A stretch of 64,000 nt of DNA from Micromonospora sp. NBC_01796 (GTDB lineage Bacteria; Actinomycetota; Actinomycetes; Mycobacteriales; Micromonosporaceae). Shown here piece by piece: positions 33,194 through 40,631 of the stretch (position 1 is the stretch's first letter; every line of letters begins with the position of its first letter). The position numbers and the translations under genes were made by a program. The stretch covers positions 6,618,001-6,682,000 of the forward strand of contig NZ_CP109078.1 in NCBI RefSeq assembly GCF_035917455.1, given 5' to 3'. Below the pieces are notes generated by a model. That model did not search any database, was not told where the DNA came from, and was given only the letters and a program-made list of their open reading frames with translations.

Positions 33194-33372
33194 CCGGCGC
33201 CAGGTGGCGTAAGTCCTCTCGCAGCGGCTCCAGTGGCGGCAACTGCGTGGAGGTCGCGGACAACCTGCCCGGCCGCGTGCTGGTCCGCGACACCAAGAAC
33301 CGCGACGGCGGCACCCTGACCTTCGCCCCGGACGCGTGGCGCGCGTTTGTCGGCCTGGCAAAGCAGCACTGA
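33184..33372 (+). CDS. DUF397 small protein, partner of the XRE regulator
   Basis: Product of 62 residues. The family pattern is clear: WRKSSRSGSSGGNCVEVADN near the start, VLVRDTKNRDGGTLTF in the middle and WRAFV near the end. Its ATG lies inside the end of the XRE gene, so it is translationally coupled. DUF397 proteins are thought to act with the partner regulator, as in antitoxin-like or co-factor roles. Confidence 0.88.
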   Translation: MDLTGARWRKSSRSGSSGGNCVEVADNLPGRVLVRDTKNRDGGTLTFAPDAWRAFVGLAKQH

Positions 33373-33387
33373 CACCTAAAGAACCTC

Positions 33388-33429
33388 GACCGTCGCCCCT
33401 GTCGCCCCAACCGGCACAGGGGCACGGTC
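33388..33429. terminator. Imperfect hairpin terminator between convergent genes
   Basis: GACCGT-c-GCCCCTGT (33388-33402) pairs with ACAGGGGCACGGTC (33416-33429), with one unpaired base and a 13-base loop. It sits just after the DUF397 stop and before the convergent anchored-protein gene, so it could serve both. Confidence 0.5.
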
Positions 33430-33453
33430 ATCTCCGGCCCGCGCTTCCGCCGC

Positions 33454-33795
33454 TCAGTTGGTCGGCAGCTCGCCGATCAGCACCCGCCCCAACGGCCACC
33501 GGAGCCACTGTGCCGGGTCCGACCGGTGGTGCAGGGTGATCTGATCGCCGTCCACGTCGATCGAGTAACCGGCGTACGGATCAGGATCGTCCTCCTGGCC
33601 GGCGGAACCCGCCCGTCCACCGCCACGGTCAAGAGTGCCCTGGTCCGGCCCCTGTCGATCGAGCGACGGCGGCGCGGGGGAGCGCGGGTACGCCGGTGGG
33701 ACGAGAGTCGCGGTGGTGAGCTGACCGAATGCCGTCCATGCCGTCAACGCTGCCAGCAGGGGCACCACGGTAAGGGCGAGTACGTGAGCCTTCAC
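33454..33795 (-). CDS. Small signal-anchored hypothetical protein
   Basis: Product of 113 residues. The first ~25 form a membrane anchor or signal (VKAHVLALTVVPLLAALTAW), followed by a Pro-rich linker and a beta-type end (SIDVDGDQITLHHRSD, WLRWPLGRV). The GTG at 33795 has a GGAGG seven bases upstream and beats the longer upstream start. Envelope location is likely. No known domain. It diverges from the DUF2188 gene. Confidence 0.55.
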   Translation of the reverse strand: MKAHVLALTVVPLLAALTAWTAFGQLTTATLVPPAYPRSPAPPSLDRQGPDQGTLDRGGGRAGSAGQEDDPDPYAGYSIDVDGDQITLHHRSDPAQWLRWPLGRVLIGELPTN

Positions 33796-33895
33796 CTGGT
33801 CACCTCCGGTGCCAGGAGCCCCCGGGGGTGGGGACACCGTTCGTAACTACAACGAGCGAGCGCCCGATCGGTGTCCCCGCGACTGCGGGTTACCT

Positions 33896-33920
33896 GTTTG
33901 AGGCTCGGAGACCGGGGTAC
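33896..33920 (+). promoter_or_regulatory. Stress-type (SigB-like) promoter of the DUF2188 gene
   Basis: GTTT at 33896-33899 and GGGTAC at 33915-33920 are separated by 15 bases, matching the GnnT-N14-16-GGGTA form of SigB-type promoters in actinomycetes. The start codon is 45 bp downstream. The same pattern recurs at 36097-36121 and 37238-37261. Confidence 0.55.
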
Positions 33921-33964
33921 GAAACAAGGGATCGATGATCTCGAAACCCTGATGAGGAGGAACG

Positions 33965-34186
33965 ATGAGCCGCAGCGAGTACCACGTCGTACCGGACGGC
34001 AGTCGCTGGAAGGTCGAGCAGGGGTCGAGCGGGTTCGGCACCTTCGCCACCAAGCAGGAGGCCGTCGACAAGGGCCGCGAGACCGCGCGGGCGAACCAGC
34101 CGAGCCAGCTCGTGCTGCACACCACCGACGGGAAGATCGAAACCGAGTACACCTACCAGGACGATCCGTACCCGCCGAAGGGCTGA
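33965..34186 (+). CDS. DUF2188 stress-type small protein
   Basis: Product of 73 residues. The DUF2188 pattern is visible: SEYHVVPDGSRWKVEQGSSG, then FATKQEAVDKGRETARANQP and LVLHTTDGKIETEYTY. The start has AGGAGG four bases upstream. It has its own SigB-like promoter and ends just before a strong bidirectional terminator. Family members are small and soluble, often stress-induced; molecular role unknown. Confidence 0.82.
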   Translation: MSRSEYHVVPDGSRWKVEQGSSGFGTFATKQEAVDKGRETARANQPSQLVLHTTDGKIETEYTYQDDPYPPKG

Positions 34187-34213
34187 CGCCGCGCCCGGCG
34201 CACAAGCTTGGAA

Positions 34214-34243
34214 AGGGGCCCGACTCGTACGAGTCGGGCCCCT
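34214..34243. terminator. 30-bp perfect palindrome terminator between convergent genes
   Basis: The arms are AGGGGCCCGACTCGT and ACGAGTCGGGCCCCT, a 15-base perfect inverted repeat centred on GTAC. It lies between the DUF2188 gene (ending 34186) and the convergent DUF4235 gene (ending 34268) and can stop transcripts from both strands. Confidence 0.75.
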
Positions 34244-34267
34244 CCCGGTTGGTGGTGGTTCGGGAAC

Positions 34268-34540
34268 TCAGGTGGGCCAGCTACCGGTGACCCGACGTAC
34301 GCCGACCGCACCACCCCGGTCGACGGCCGCCTTGACCACCGCGAAGATCGCGCCCTGGATGGCGGCGGCGGCGAGGATCTCGCCCCAGCCACGGTCCTCG
34401 TCGGTGGCGTTGGGCGCGTCGCCGTCACCGGCCGCCGTCTTCCAGACCTGCTTGAACACCATGCCGGCGAGTGCACCGGCCGCGACACCGAGCAGGATTC
34501 CCACCGGTTTGTACGCCATCTTGTTGACCGTCTTGCCCAT
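34268..34540 (-). CDS. DUF4235 membrane protein
   Basis: Product of 90 residues with the DUF4235 pattern KMAYKPVGILLGVAAGALAG near the start and GWGEILAAAAIQGAIFAVVKA in the second half, which form two predicted membrane helices. The ATG at 34540 is preferred over 34549 because the GGAGG is too close to the latter. It is the last gene of the hemerythrin operon; the LLM gene upstream is 25 bp away. Confidence 0.82.
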   Translation of the reverse strand: MGKTVNKMAYKPVGILLGVAAGALAGMVFKQVWKTAAGDGDAPNATDEDRGWGEILAAAAIQGAIFAVVKAAVDRGGAVGVRRVTGSWPT

Positions 34541-34565
34541 CGTGCCCATCCTCCCTCGTGGCCGG

Positions 34566-35528
34566 TCAGCGTCGTTGATCGCGCAGCGCCGGCAGTACGT
34601 GCTTGGCGTACAGGTCGAAAAGCCCCTGGTAGTGCGGACCGGTGTTGGCGACGTAGATCTCGTCGAAGCCCGCCTTGGCGTACTTGTCGATCATCTCCAG
34701 GTGGGCGTCCGGATCGCTGCCGCAGACGAACGCCTTGCGCACCATGTCCTCGGTGACCAGCTCGGACGCCTGCTCGAAGTGCCGGGGCGACGGCAGCACC
34801 TGGGACAACTCGCCGGGCACCCCGGCGTTCGGCCAACGCTCGTACGCGATCCGCGCACCCTCGTCCTCGGTCGCCGCGTACGCCGCCTTGAAGCCGGCCT
34901 GGCACGGCTTGTCGCCGCCGCCACCGTCCCGGAAGCGCTTGACGAGGTCGGGGTCGGGGGAGGTGCTCATGTAACCGTCACCGATCCGGGCCGCCAGATC
35001 CACCGACTTCGGGCCGAACCCGGAGACGTAGATGGCCGGCGGCTGCTCCGGCCGGGTGTAGATCCGAGCATGTTCCACCGTGTAGTGCTTGCCGTGGTGG
35101 TTGGTGAACTCGCCCTTCCACAGCTCGCGGATGACCTCCACGGACTCTTCCAGCATCTCCAGCCGTACGTCCGCGCTGGGCCACGCGTCACCGAAGATGT
35201 GCTCGTTGAGTGCCTCGCCGCTGCCGATGCCGAGCACGAACCGACCCTCGTGCAGGACCGCGCTCGTCGCCGCCGCCTGGGCGATGACCGCCGGGTGGAT
35301 CCGTACGGTCGGGCAGGTGACGGCGGTGGTCACCGGCAGCCGGCAGACCTGGCTCAGCGCGCCGATCGTCGACCAGACGAACGGGCTCTGCCCCTGGGCG
35401 TCCACCCACGGGTGGTAGTGGTCGGAGATCCAGAGTGCCTCGAAGCCCGCCCGCTCGGCGCCCCGCGCCTGCTCCAGCAACTCGGCGGGGGTGTATTCCT
35501 CGCTGGAAAGGAAGTACCCGATGCGCAT
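34566..35528 (-). CDS. LLM-class F420-dependent oxidoreductase
   Basis: Product of 320 residues. Family signs include MRIGYFLSSEEYTPAELLEQ at the start, AGFEALWISDHYHPW (the bulge with the conserved His), TAVTCPTVRIHPAVIAQAAA, LGIGSGEALNEHIFG and GDGYMSTSPDPDL. It matches the F420 glucose-6-phosphate dehydrogenase-like (TIGR03557) group. It uses the flavin-like cofactor F420. It starts after AAGGAG and lies 36 bp below the hemerythrin gene, so the two form an operon. The related gene at 36220 is a paralogue. The physiological substrate is unknown. Confidence 0.87.
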   Translation of the reverse strand: MRIGYFLSSEEYTPAELLEQARGAERAGFEALWISDHYHPWVDAQGQSPFVWSTIGALSQVCRLPVTTAVTCPTVRIHPAVIAQAAATSAVLHEGRFVLGIGSGEALNEHIFGDAWPSADVRLEMLEESVEVIRELWKGEFTNHHGKHYTVEHARIYTRPEQPPAIYVSGFGPKSVDLAARIGDGYMSTSPDPDLVKRFRDGGGGDKPCQAGFKAAYAATEDEGARIAYERWPNAGVPGELSQVLPSPRHFEQASELVTEDMVRKAFVCGSDPDAHLEMIDKYAKAGFDEIYVANTGPHYQGLFDLYAKHVLPALRDQRR

Positions 35529-35564
35529 TGTCCACTCCTTCGCGCTGCGAAAACCGTACGGGGA

Positions 35565-36065
35565 TCAGGCGGTGACCGCGTCCACGGCCTTTTTCATCGC
35601 CTTCGGCTCGGTGGGCTTGCGGGGCGCCTTCTTCTTCAGCTCGATCATGCGTTCGCCGATCTCCTGGAGCTTCTTTCGGCCGAGCCCCTCACGCACCTTC
35701 GGGAACCACTCCTCTTCCTCCTCCTCGATGTGGTGCGTGACATTCTCGATCAACACCATCGTCTTGGCGTCGAAGCGCTCGTCCTCGGGCTTCATCGCGG
35801 CAAGTTCGAGGCAGAGTACGTCCGCCACGTGGTGCTCCTCGTAAGATTCCAGCACGTCGTCCTCGAGATCCGGCAGCAGCTTGCGGGTCTCCGGGTACAT
35901 GCACTCGTTCTCGATGTAGGTGTGCACGGTCAGCAGTTCGAGAATGCGGTCGACGATGTCGCCCTTTTTCTTGGTGGCATTCTCGCCGGCCTGCTGGAAT
36001 TCGTTGAACAATGCCTTGATCTCTTTGTGATCCTGCTTGAGCAGAACAATCGCGTCGTTCGACAT
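35565..36065 (-). CDS. Hemerythrin-like HHE domain protein
   Basis: Product of 166 residues. HHE-type metal ligands are spread as expected: LKQDHKEIKALF (His), VHTYIENECMYP (His, Glu), EEHHVADVL (HH) and VTHHIEEEEEEWF (HH-E). A Lys-rich tail follows the helical bundle. Di-iron hemerythrin-like proteins bind oxygen, NO or peroxide. It has a GTTT-N16-GGGTA promoter 35-60 bp upstream and leads an operon with the LLM and DUF4235 genes, pointing to oxidative or general stress. Confidence 0.88.
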   Translation of the reverse strand: MSNDAIVLLKQDHKEIKALFNEFQQAGENATKKKGDIVDRILELLTVHTYIENECMYPETRKLLPDLEDDVLESYEEHHVADVLCLELAAMKPEDERFDAKTMVLIENVTHHIEEEEEEWFPKVREGLGRKKLQEIGERMIELKKKAPRKPTEPKAMKKAVDAVTA

Positions 36066-36096
36066 CCGAGCCTCCTGGTTGGTTCGAAGACCCTGC

Positions 36097-36121
36097 TACC
36101 CTCCGCCCTCCGAACGGAAAC
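36097..36121 (-). promoter_or_regulatory. Stress-type (SigB-like) promoter of the hemerythrin operon
   Basis: On the minus strand GTTT (36121-36118) is followed after 16 bases by GGGTA (36101-36097). It lies 31 bp upstream of the hemerythrin ATG and has the same spacing class as 33896-33920 and 37238-37261. Confidence 0.5.
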
Positions 36122-36219
36122 CTCGGCCGATGCCGCTGACCTGGAACAAAGAACGCTGGCGCCGCCCCGAAAGGGGAGACGCCGGTCGTGCGGGTGCGCC
36201 TGGTTCAGGTGGCGATGGG

Positions 36220-37197
36220 TCAGGTGGCGGAGCCGGACGGCTTGAGCGACCGGATCCGGTCGGCCAGGTCGCGTTCGAAGAAGTCGAGGAAGCCGTCCGG
36301 GTCCGGGCCGGCGTTGAGCAGCACCAACCGGTCATAACCGGCGTCGAGATAGCCCTGCACCGCCCGTACGTGTGCCTCCGGGTCCGGACCGACGGTGTAC
36401 TGCCGGCGGATGTCGTCCTCGTCGACCCACTTGCTGGCGGCGTCGAAGTTGACCGGGTTGGGCAGCTCGCTCATCACCTTCCAACCGGTGACCGCCCACC
36501 GGCTGCTGGTCAGGGCCGCCTGCACCGCCTGTTGCTCGTCGGTCGCCCAGGCGAGGTTGACCTCGGCGTAGCGGGGGCCGTCGCCACCGGCCTGTCGGTA
36601 GTGCTCGATGATCTCGGCCTGCGGTTCGACCGCGAACAGGGCGGTGCCGAGTTCCCCGGCGATCTTCGCCGAGGCCGGTCCGCTGGCGGCGACCGCGATC
36701 AGCGGCAGGGTCTCCGGCAGGTCGAAGACCCGCGCGTCCTCCAACTGGAGGTGCTTGCCCTCGTACGAGTGGTACCCGCCCGACCAGAGTAGGTTGATGA
36801 TCTCCAGTGCCTCGCGCAGCCGTTCGTGTCGACCCCGCACGCTCGGAAAGCCCAGGCCCACCACGTGCTCGTTCAGCCGCTCGCCGGCACCGACACCGAG
36901 GGTGAAACGGTTGCCGGAGACGATCGCCAGGGTTGCCGCCGCCTGGGCGATGATCGCCGGGTGGTAGCGCATCGTCGGACAGGTGACGCCGGTGACCAGG
37001 CCGACGGTCCGGGTACGGGCGGCGACGGCGCCGAGCACGGTCCAGGTGAACGACGAGTGCCCCTGGATGTCCAGCCACGGGTGGTAGTGGTCGCTCATCT
37101 CCACGAAGTCGAAGCCGACCTCCTCGGCCCGGATCGCCTGCCGGATGATCTCCTCCGGCCCGAACGCCTCCGAGGAGAGCTTGTACCCGATCTGCAT
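36220..37197 (-). CDS. LLM-class F420-dependent oxidoreductase (second paralogue)
   Basis: Product of 325 residues. It begins MQIGYKLSSEAFGPEEIIRQ and carries GFDFVEMSDHYHPW, TGVTCPTMRYHPAIIAQAAA, LGVGAGERLNEHVVG and LVLLNAGPDPDGF, the same features as the gene at 34566. Both belong to the TIGR03557-like group of F420 enzymes. A SigB-like promoter (37238-37261) sits 41 bp upstream. The two paralogues with the hemerythrin gene between them suggest a common stress response, not a biosynthetic pathway. Confidence 0.87.
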   Translation of the reverse strand: MQIGYKLSSEAFGPEEIIRQAIRAEEVGFDFVEMSDHYHPWLDIQGHSSFTWTVLGAVAARTRTVGLVTGVTCPTMRYHPAIIAQAAATLAIVSGNRFTLGVGAGERLNEHVVGLGFPSVRGRHERLREALEIINLLWSGGYHSYEGKHLQLEDARVFDLPETLPLIAVAASGPASAKIAGELGTALFAVEPQAEIIEHYRQAGGDGPRYAEVNLAWATDEQQAVQAALTSSRWAVTGWKVMSELPNPVNFDAASKWVDEDDIRRQYTVGPDPEAHVRAVQGYLDAGYDRLVLLNAGPDPDGFLDFFERDLADRIRSLKPSGSAT

Positions 37198-37237
37198 GCC
37201 CGGTCCCCTTCTCGCCGCCAACCACCGGATGACCGAC

Positions 37238-37261
37238 TACCCCGACCGGTACGCGACAAAC
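37238..37261 (-). promoter_or_regulatory. Stress-type (SigB-like) promoter of the second LLM gene
   Basis: On the minus strand GTTT (37261-37258) and GGGTA (37242-37238) are separated by 15 bases. It lies 41 bp upstream of the ATG at 37197. This is the third site of this form within 3.4 kb. Confidence 0.5.
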
Positions 37262-37373
37262 GTGCAGGTCACCTCGCTGCGGTCGAATCGGGGAGCGTTC
37301 GATCGACGAAGTGGGATAAGGTATCGAGCCTTGCCTGAGCAAGACCTCACTTACCCCCGGGGGATTTTTTCTC

Positions 37374-38219
37374 GTGTCTCGTTGGAAAAGCTCCACAGTC
37401 CTGACCGTTTCCGCGGTCGCGATGCTCGGTCTCACCGCCTGCGGCCCGCAGGATGCGGCGACGGAGACCAAGAAGGAACCGACGGTCCTGGAACTGCTGG
37501 CCAGTGACGCCAAGGGCTCGATCCAGAAGACGGCGACCACCATCGGCAGCGCCACCTCCATCACGTTCACGATGGACGGTAAGGGCGAGGGCGAGCCGAT
37601 CAAGGGGAGCGGTTTCGCGATCCTCGGCACCGACCGCAAGGCCGAGATGACGCTGGAGGACCCGAAGGAGGGCCCGACTACCGTCCGCATCATCGGCTCC
37701 GCCATGTACGTCGGAATCTCCGCCGCCGAGCAGGCGGAGTTCGACGGCAAGAAGTGGCTGAAGATGGATGCCGGCATGGCCGGCCAGGAGGGTACCGAGG
37801 CGATGTCCAGCATGCTGGACAACATCGACCCGGGTCAGTCCCTGAAGCCGGTCCTGACCGCCGAGACGGTGACCGTGGTGGGGGAGGAGACGGTGAACGG
37901 GGCAAAGACCGTCCACTACACCGCGACCGTCCCGAGCACGGCCTACGTCGCCGCGACGACCGACGCCAAGGCCCGCGAGGCGCTCGAGAAGGAGCTCACC
38001 AAGCTGGGCGTCAAGGAGGTCAAGGTCGACCTCTGGGTGGACGAGCAGTACCAGCTCCGTCGCTTCCGCGCCTACCTCAACGACGCGAACGACATCACGG
38101 CCGACTACACCGAGTACAACAAGGCCCTGACCGTCGACGTGCCGCCGGCTGCGGAGACCGCCGACTTCGCCGAGATGATGAAGGGCCTCGCGGACGCCCT
38201 GAAGGACCTCGAAGGCTGA
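37374..38219 (+). CDS. LppX/LprAFG-like lipoprotein
   Basis: Product of 281 residues. The lipoprotein signal is MSRWKSSTVLTVSAVAMLG with the lipobox LTACG (Cys 23). The mature part has the half-barrel pattern of LppX/LprAFG proteins (FTMDGKGEGEPIKGSGFAIL; NIDPGQSLKPVL; TVHYTATVPS; VDLWVDEQYQLRRF). Such proteins carry lipids or sense membrane state outside the cell. The GTG at 37374 starts close to the signal. A strong terminator follows at 38243. Confidence 0.82.
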   Translation: MSRWKSSTVLTVSAVAMLGLTACGPQDAATETKKEPTVLELLASDAKGSIQKTATTIGSATSITFTMDGKGEGEPIKGSGFAILGTDRKAEMTLEDPKEGPTTVRIIGSAMYVGISAAEQAEFDGKKWLKMDAGMAGQEGTEAMSSMLDNIDPGQSLKPVLTAETVTVVGEETVNGAKTVHYTATVPSTAYVAATTDAKAREALEKELTKLGVKEVKVDLWVDEQYQLRRFRAYLNDANDITADYTEYNKALTVDVPPAAETADFAEMMKGLADALKDLEG

Positions 38220-38242
38220 CCGACCGGCACCTCGAACGCGTG

Positions 38243-38271
38243 ACGGCTCCGGGTCCGCCCGGAGCCGTTTT
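38243..38271 (+). terminator. Rho-independent terminator of the lipoprotein gene
   Basis: ACGGCTCCGGG (38243-38253) pairs perfectly with CCCGGAGCCGT (38258-38268) over a four-base loop, followed by TTTT. It begins 24 bp after the lipoprotein stop. Confidence 0.8.
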
Positions 38272-38307
38272 GCGTTTCGACTCCAACCGCCGCCCCGCGG
38301 GCGGCGC

Positions 38308-38715
38308 TCAGGCGAGCTGACCGCTCTCGTGCAGCCGGTCGAAGATGATCTGGTCCACGGGGGAGACCCGGTCCCGGTCGGCGTACCCGAGCCAGGCCAC
38401 CTCGGCGATTTCGTTACTGGCCGTGAGTACGCCCCGGTAGTCGGCGGCGTAGCAGGTCATCCGGACGGTGATGCCCTCGGCGTGCCCGTGGGCCTGGGCC
38501 TCGAAGGTCCCGACCGGGGTGACGCTCTCCGGTGTGATCGCCACCCGGAGTTCCTCGTCGATCTCGCGGACCAGGGTGGCCAGGTCGGTCTCGCCGGGCT
38601 CGCGCTTCCCGCCGGGCAGGTAGTAGACGTCCTTGCCGTGGCTGCGGGTGCTGAGGATGGCGCTGTTCTCGATCCGGATCCACGCGATCTTGTCAATGAC
38701 GGTCACGCTCGGCAT
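38308..38715 (-). CDS. NUDIX hydrolase
   Basis: Product of 135 residues. The Nudix box reads GGKREPGETDLATLVREIDE, then ELRV (G-x5-E-x7-REUxEExGU pattern with the metal-binding Glu residues). The fold hydrolyses nucleoside diphosphates linked to another group. It overlaps the end of the TetR gene by 23 bp on the same strand, so the two are probably co-transcribed from the TetR promoter. The start at ATG 38715 gives the usual strand before the box. Substrate unknown. Confidence 0.85.
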   Translation of the reverse strand: MPSVTVIDKIAWIRIENSAILSTRSHGKDVYYLPGGKREPGETDLATLVREIDEELRVAITPESVTPVGTFEAQAHGHAEGITVRMTCYAADYRGVLTASNEIAEVAWLGYADRDRVSPVDQIIFDRLHESGQLA

Positions 38716-39328
38716 CGTAGGCGCCGGCCTTTCCGCGTACGGTGAGCACCCCGGCGAGGTCGATCTCGTCGGATCGGCCTCCGAACCCGGACTCCGAGAT
38801 CAGGCGCGCGCCGAGGACGGCGCTCCAGAACGTACGGGTCTCGACGTCGGCGGGCCGGTCGATCTCCCACCCCCGGCGCTCCAGGATCGTGGTGAGGTAC
38901 CGCTGCGCCTTTCCGAACAGCAGGGTGAGGCTCTGCTCGGCCAGTGGCCGCAGCTCCGGGCGCTGACGGGTGATCGACATCGCCCGGACGGCGGTCGGCA
39001 CCGCCGGCAGCGCGAGTGCCGTACGCGCCATCGCCGTCCGGAACGCCTCCGGCGTACGCTGCCGCCGCCCGACCGGCTCCAGTCGTGCGGCGTCGCGCAG
39101 TAGCAACCGGAACGCCGTGTGCACGAACAGCGCGTCCTTGGAACCGAAGTAGTAGGTGATCTGGTTCGCGTGCGCGCCGGCCGCGGCGGCGATCTCGGCG
39201 ACACCGACGCCGTCGTAGCCCCGCGCCGCGAACAGCGCCGCGGCCTGTTCGAGGATCAATCCACGGGTACGCCGACCGCGGTCCCTGGGTGGGGCGTCGC
39301 GGCCGGAGCGCGGCTCGGAGGTGGACAT
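38693..39328 (-). CDS. TetR-family transcriptional regulator
   Basis: Product of 211 residues. The helix-turn-helix lies at about residues 20-65 (RTRGLILEQAAALFAARGYD, then AEIAAAAGAHANQITYYFGS). The variable ligand domain follows. The ATG at 39328 is six bases from a 19-bp palindrome (39334-39352) that also lies upstream of the divergent ketosynthase gene, so the protein probably represses both. It overlaps the NUDIX gene downstream. Confidence 0.87.
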   Translation of the reverse strand: MSTSEPRSGRDAPPRDRGRRTRGLILEQAAALFAARGYDGVGVAEIAAAAGAHANQITYYFGSKDALFVHTAFRLLLRDAARLEPVGRRQRTPEAFRTAMARTALALPAVPTAVRAMSITRQRPELRPLAEQSLTLLFGKAQRYLTTILERRGWEIDRPADVETRTFWSAVLGARLISESGFGGRSDEIDLAGVLTVRGKAGAYDAERDRH

Positions 39329-39333
39329 GTCAA

Positions 39334-39352
39334 AGTTGTATGCGATACAACT
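39334..39352. promoter_or_regulatory. TetR operator palindrome
   Basis: AGTTGTAT-GCG-ATACAACT is a perfect eight-base inverted repeat around a three-base centre, in the 70-bp gap between the TetR gene (start 39328) and the ketosynthase gene (start 39399). Position and symmetry fit a TetR dimer site acting on both genes. Confidence 0.75.
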
Positions 39353-39398
39353 AGGAGATGGCAAGCCCCGAATCCACGCACCCCGCCAGGAGGCCAGC

Positions 39399-40631
39399 AT
39401 GAACGCCCACGACGTTGTCGTCACCGGGCTCGGCGCGACCACGCCGCTCGGCGGGGACGTCGACTCGCTGTGGCAGGGCATGCTCGTCGGGCGCTCCGGC
39501 GTACGCCGAATCGACGACCTGATGGCGTCGTTCGCGTACGCCGACGACCTGCCCACGAAGATCGCGGCGCCGATGGCCGTCTCCCCGGCCGACGTCCTGC
39601 CCCGGGTGCAGGCCCGCCGGATGGACCGCTGCCAGCAGGCCGCGCTCGTCGCCGCCCGGCAGGCATGGGACGACGCCGGGGCGCCCGAGGTCGACCCGGT
39701 CCGCCTCGCGGTGGTGATCGGCACCGGGGTCGGCGGCCTCACCACCCTGCTCGGCCAGGACGACCTGCTCGAGGAGAAGGGCCCGAGCCGGATCTCCCCG
39801 CTCACCGTGCCCATGCTGATGCCGAACGGCCCCGCCGCCTGGGTCAGCCTGGAGTACGGCGCCCGCGCAGGCGTGTACGCCCCGGTCTCCGCCTGCGCCT
39901 CCGGAGCCGAGGCCCTCGCCCTCGCCGCCCGACTCATCCGCGCAGGCGAGGCCGACGTGGTCATCGCCGGTGGAGCCGAGGCCGCCATCGCCCCGCTGAC
40001 CATCGCCGGATTCGCCCAGGCCCGTACGTTGTCCAAGCGCAACGACGACCCGGAGCGCGCCTCCCGGCCGTTCGACGTCGACCGGGACGGCTTCGTGCTC
40101 GGCGAGGGCGCCGGGGTGATGATCCTGGAACGGGCGGACTTCGCGGCCGGGCGGGGCGCCCGCGTACTCGGGCGGCTGGCCGGCTACGGCATCACCTCCG
40201 ACGCCCACCACATCACCGGCCCGGACCCGACCGGCGCAGGACAGATCCGGGCGATCCGTACGGCCGTGGCCAGCGCGGGCCTCCAGCCCGCCGACGTCAA
40301 GCATGTCAACTGTCACGCCACGTCCACCGTCGTCGGAGACATCGGCGAGGCCGCCGCCATCGAGCAGGCCCTCGGGGACGACGTCGTGCTCACCGCGCCC
40401 AAGTCCAGCCTCGGTCACCTGGTCGGCGCCGCCGGTGCGGTCGAGGGCATCATCACCCTGCTGTCGGTGGTCAACAACGTCATCCCGCCCACCCTCAACC
40501 TCGAACAGAAGGCCCCCGAGGTCCACCTGGACGTGGTCACCGACAAGCCCCGCGAGCAGCAGCTCGACGCGGCCCTCTGCAACTCCTTCGGCTTCGGCGG
40601 CCAGAACGTCTCCCTGCTCTTCACCGCCTGA
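39399..40631 (+). CDS. Beta-ketoacyl-ACP synthase (FabF-like)
   Basis: Product of 410 residues. The catalytic Cys is at about 166 in SACASGAEALALAA, with the two His in CHATST and SLGHLVGAAG. The Lys in the APKSSLGH segment is also conserved. It condenses an acyl group with malonyl-ACP. It starts after CAGGAGG and diverges from a TetR gene with a shared palindrome. No other fatty-acid or polyketide genes are nearby, so it may act as a lone ketosynthase in a regulated lipid change. Confidence 0.87.
   Translation: MNAHDVVVTGLGATTPLGGDVDSLWQGMLVGRSGVRRIDDLMASFAYADDLPTKIAAPMAVSPADVLPRVQARRMDRCQQAALVAARQAWDDAGAPEVDPVRLAVVIGTGVGGLTTLLGQDDLLEEKGPSRISPLTVPMLMPNGPAAWVSLEYGARAGVYAPVSACASGAEALALAARLIRAGEADVVIAGGAEAAIAPLTIAGFAQARTLSKRNDDPERASRPFDVDRDGFVLGEGAGVMILERADFAAGRGARVLGRLAGYGITSDAHHITGPDPTGAGQIRAIRTAVASAGLQPADVKHVNCHATSTVVGDIGEAAAIEQALGDDVVLTAPKSSLGHLVGAAGAVEGIITLLSVVNNVIPPTLNLEQKAPEVHLDVVTDKPREQQLDAALCNSFGFGGQNVSLLFTA

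Noticed and set aside
34272-36245. A 657-codon open frame on the plus strand
   Set aside because: It runs antisense to three well-supported minus-strand genes (DUF4235, LLM, hemerythrin) with poor codon use.
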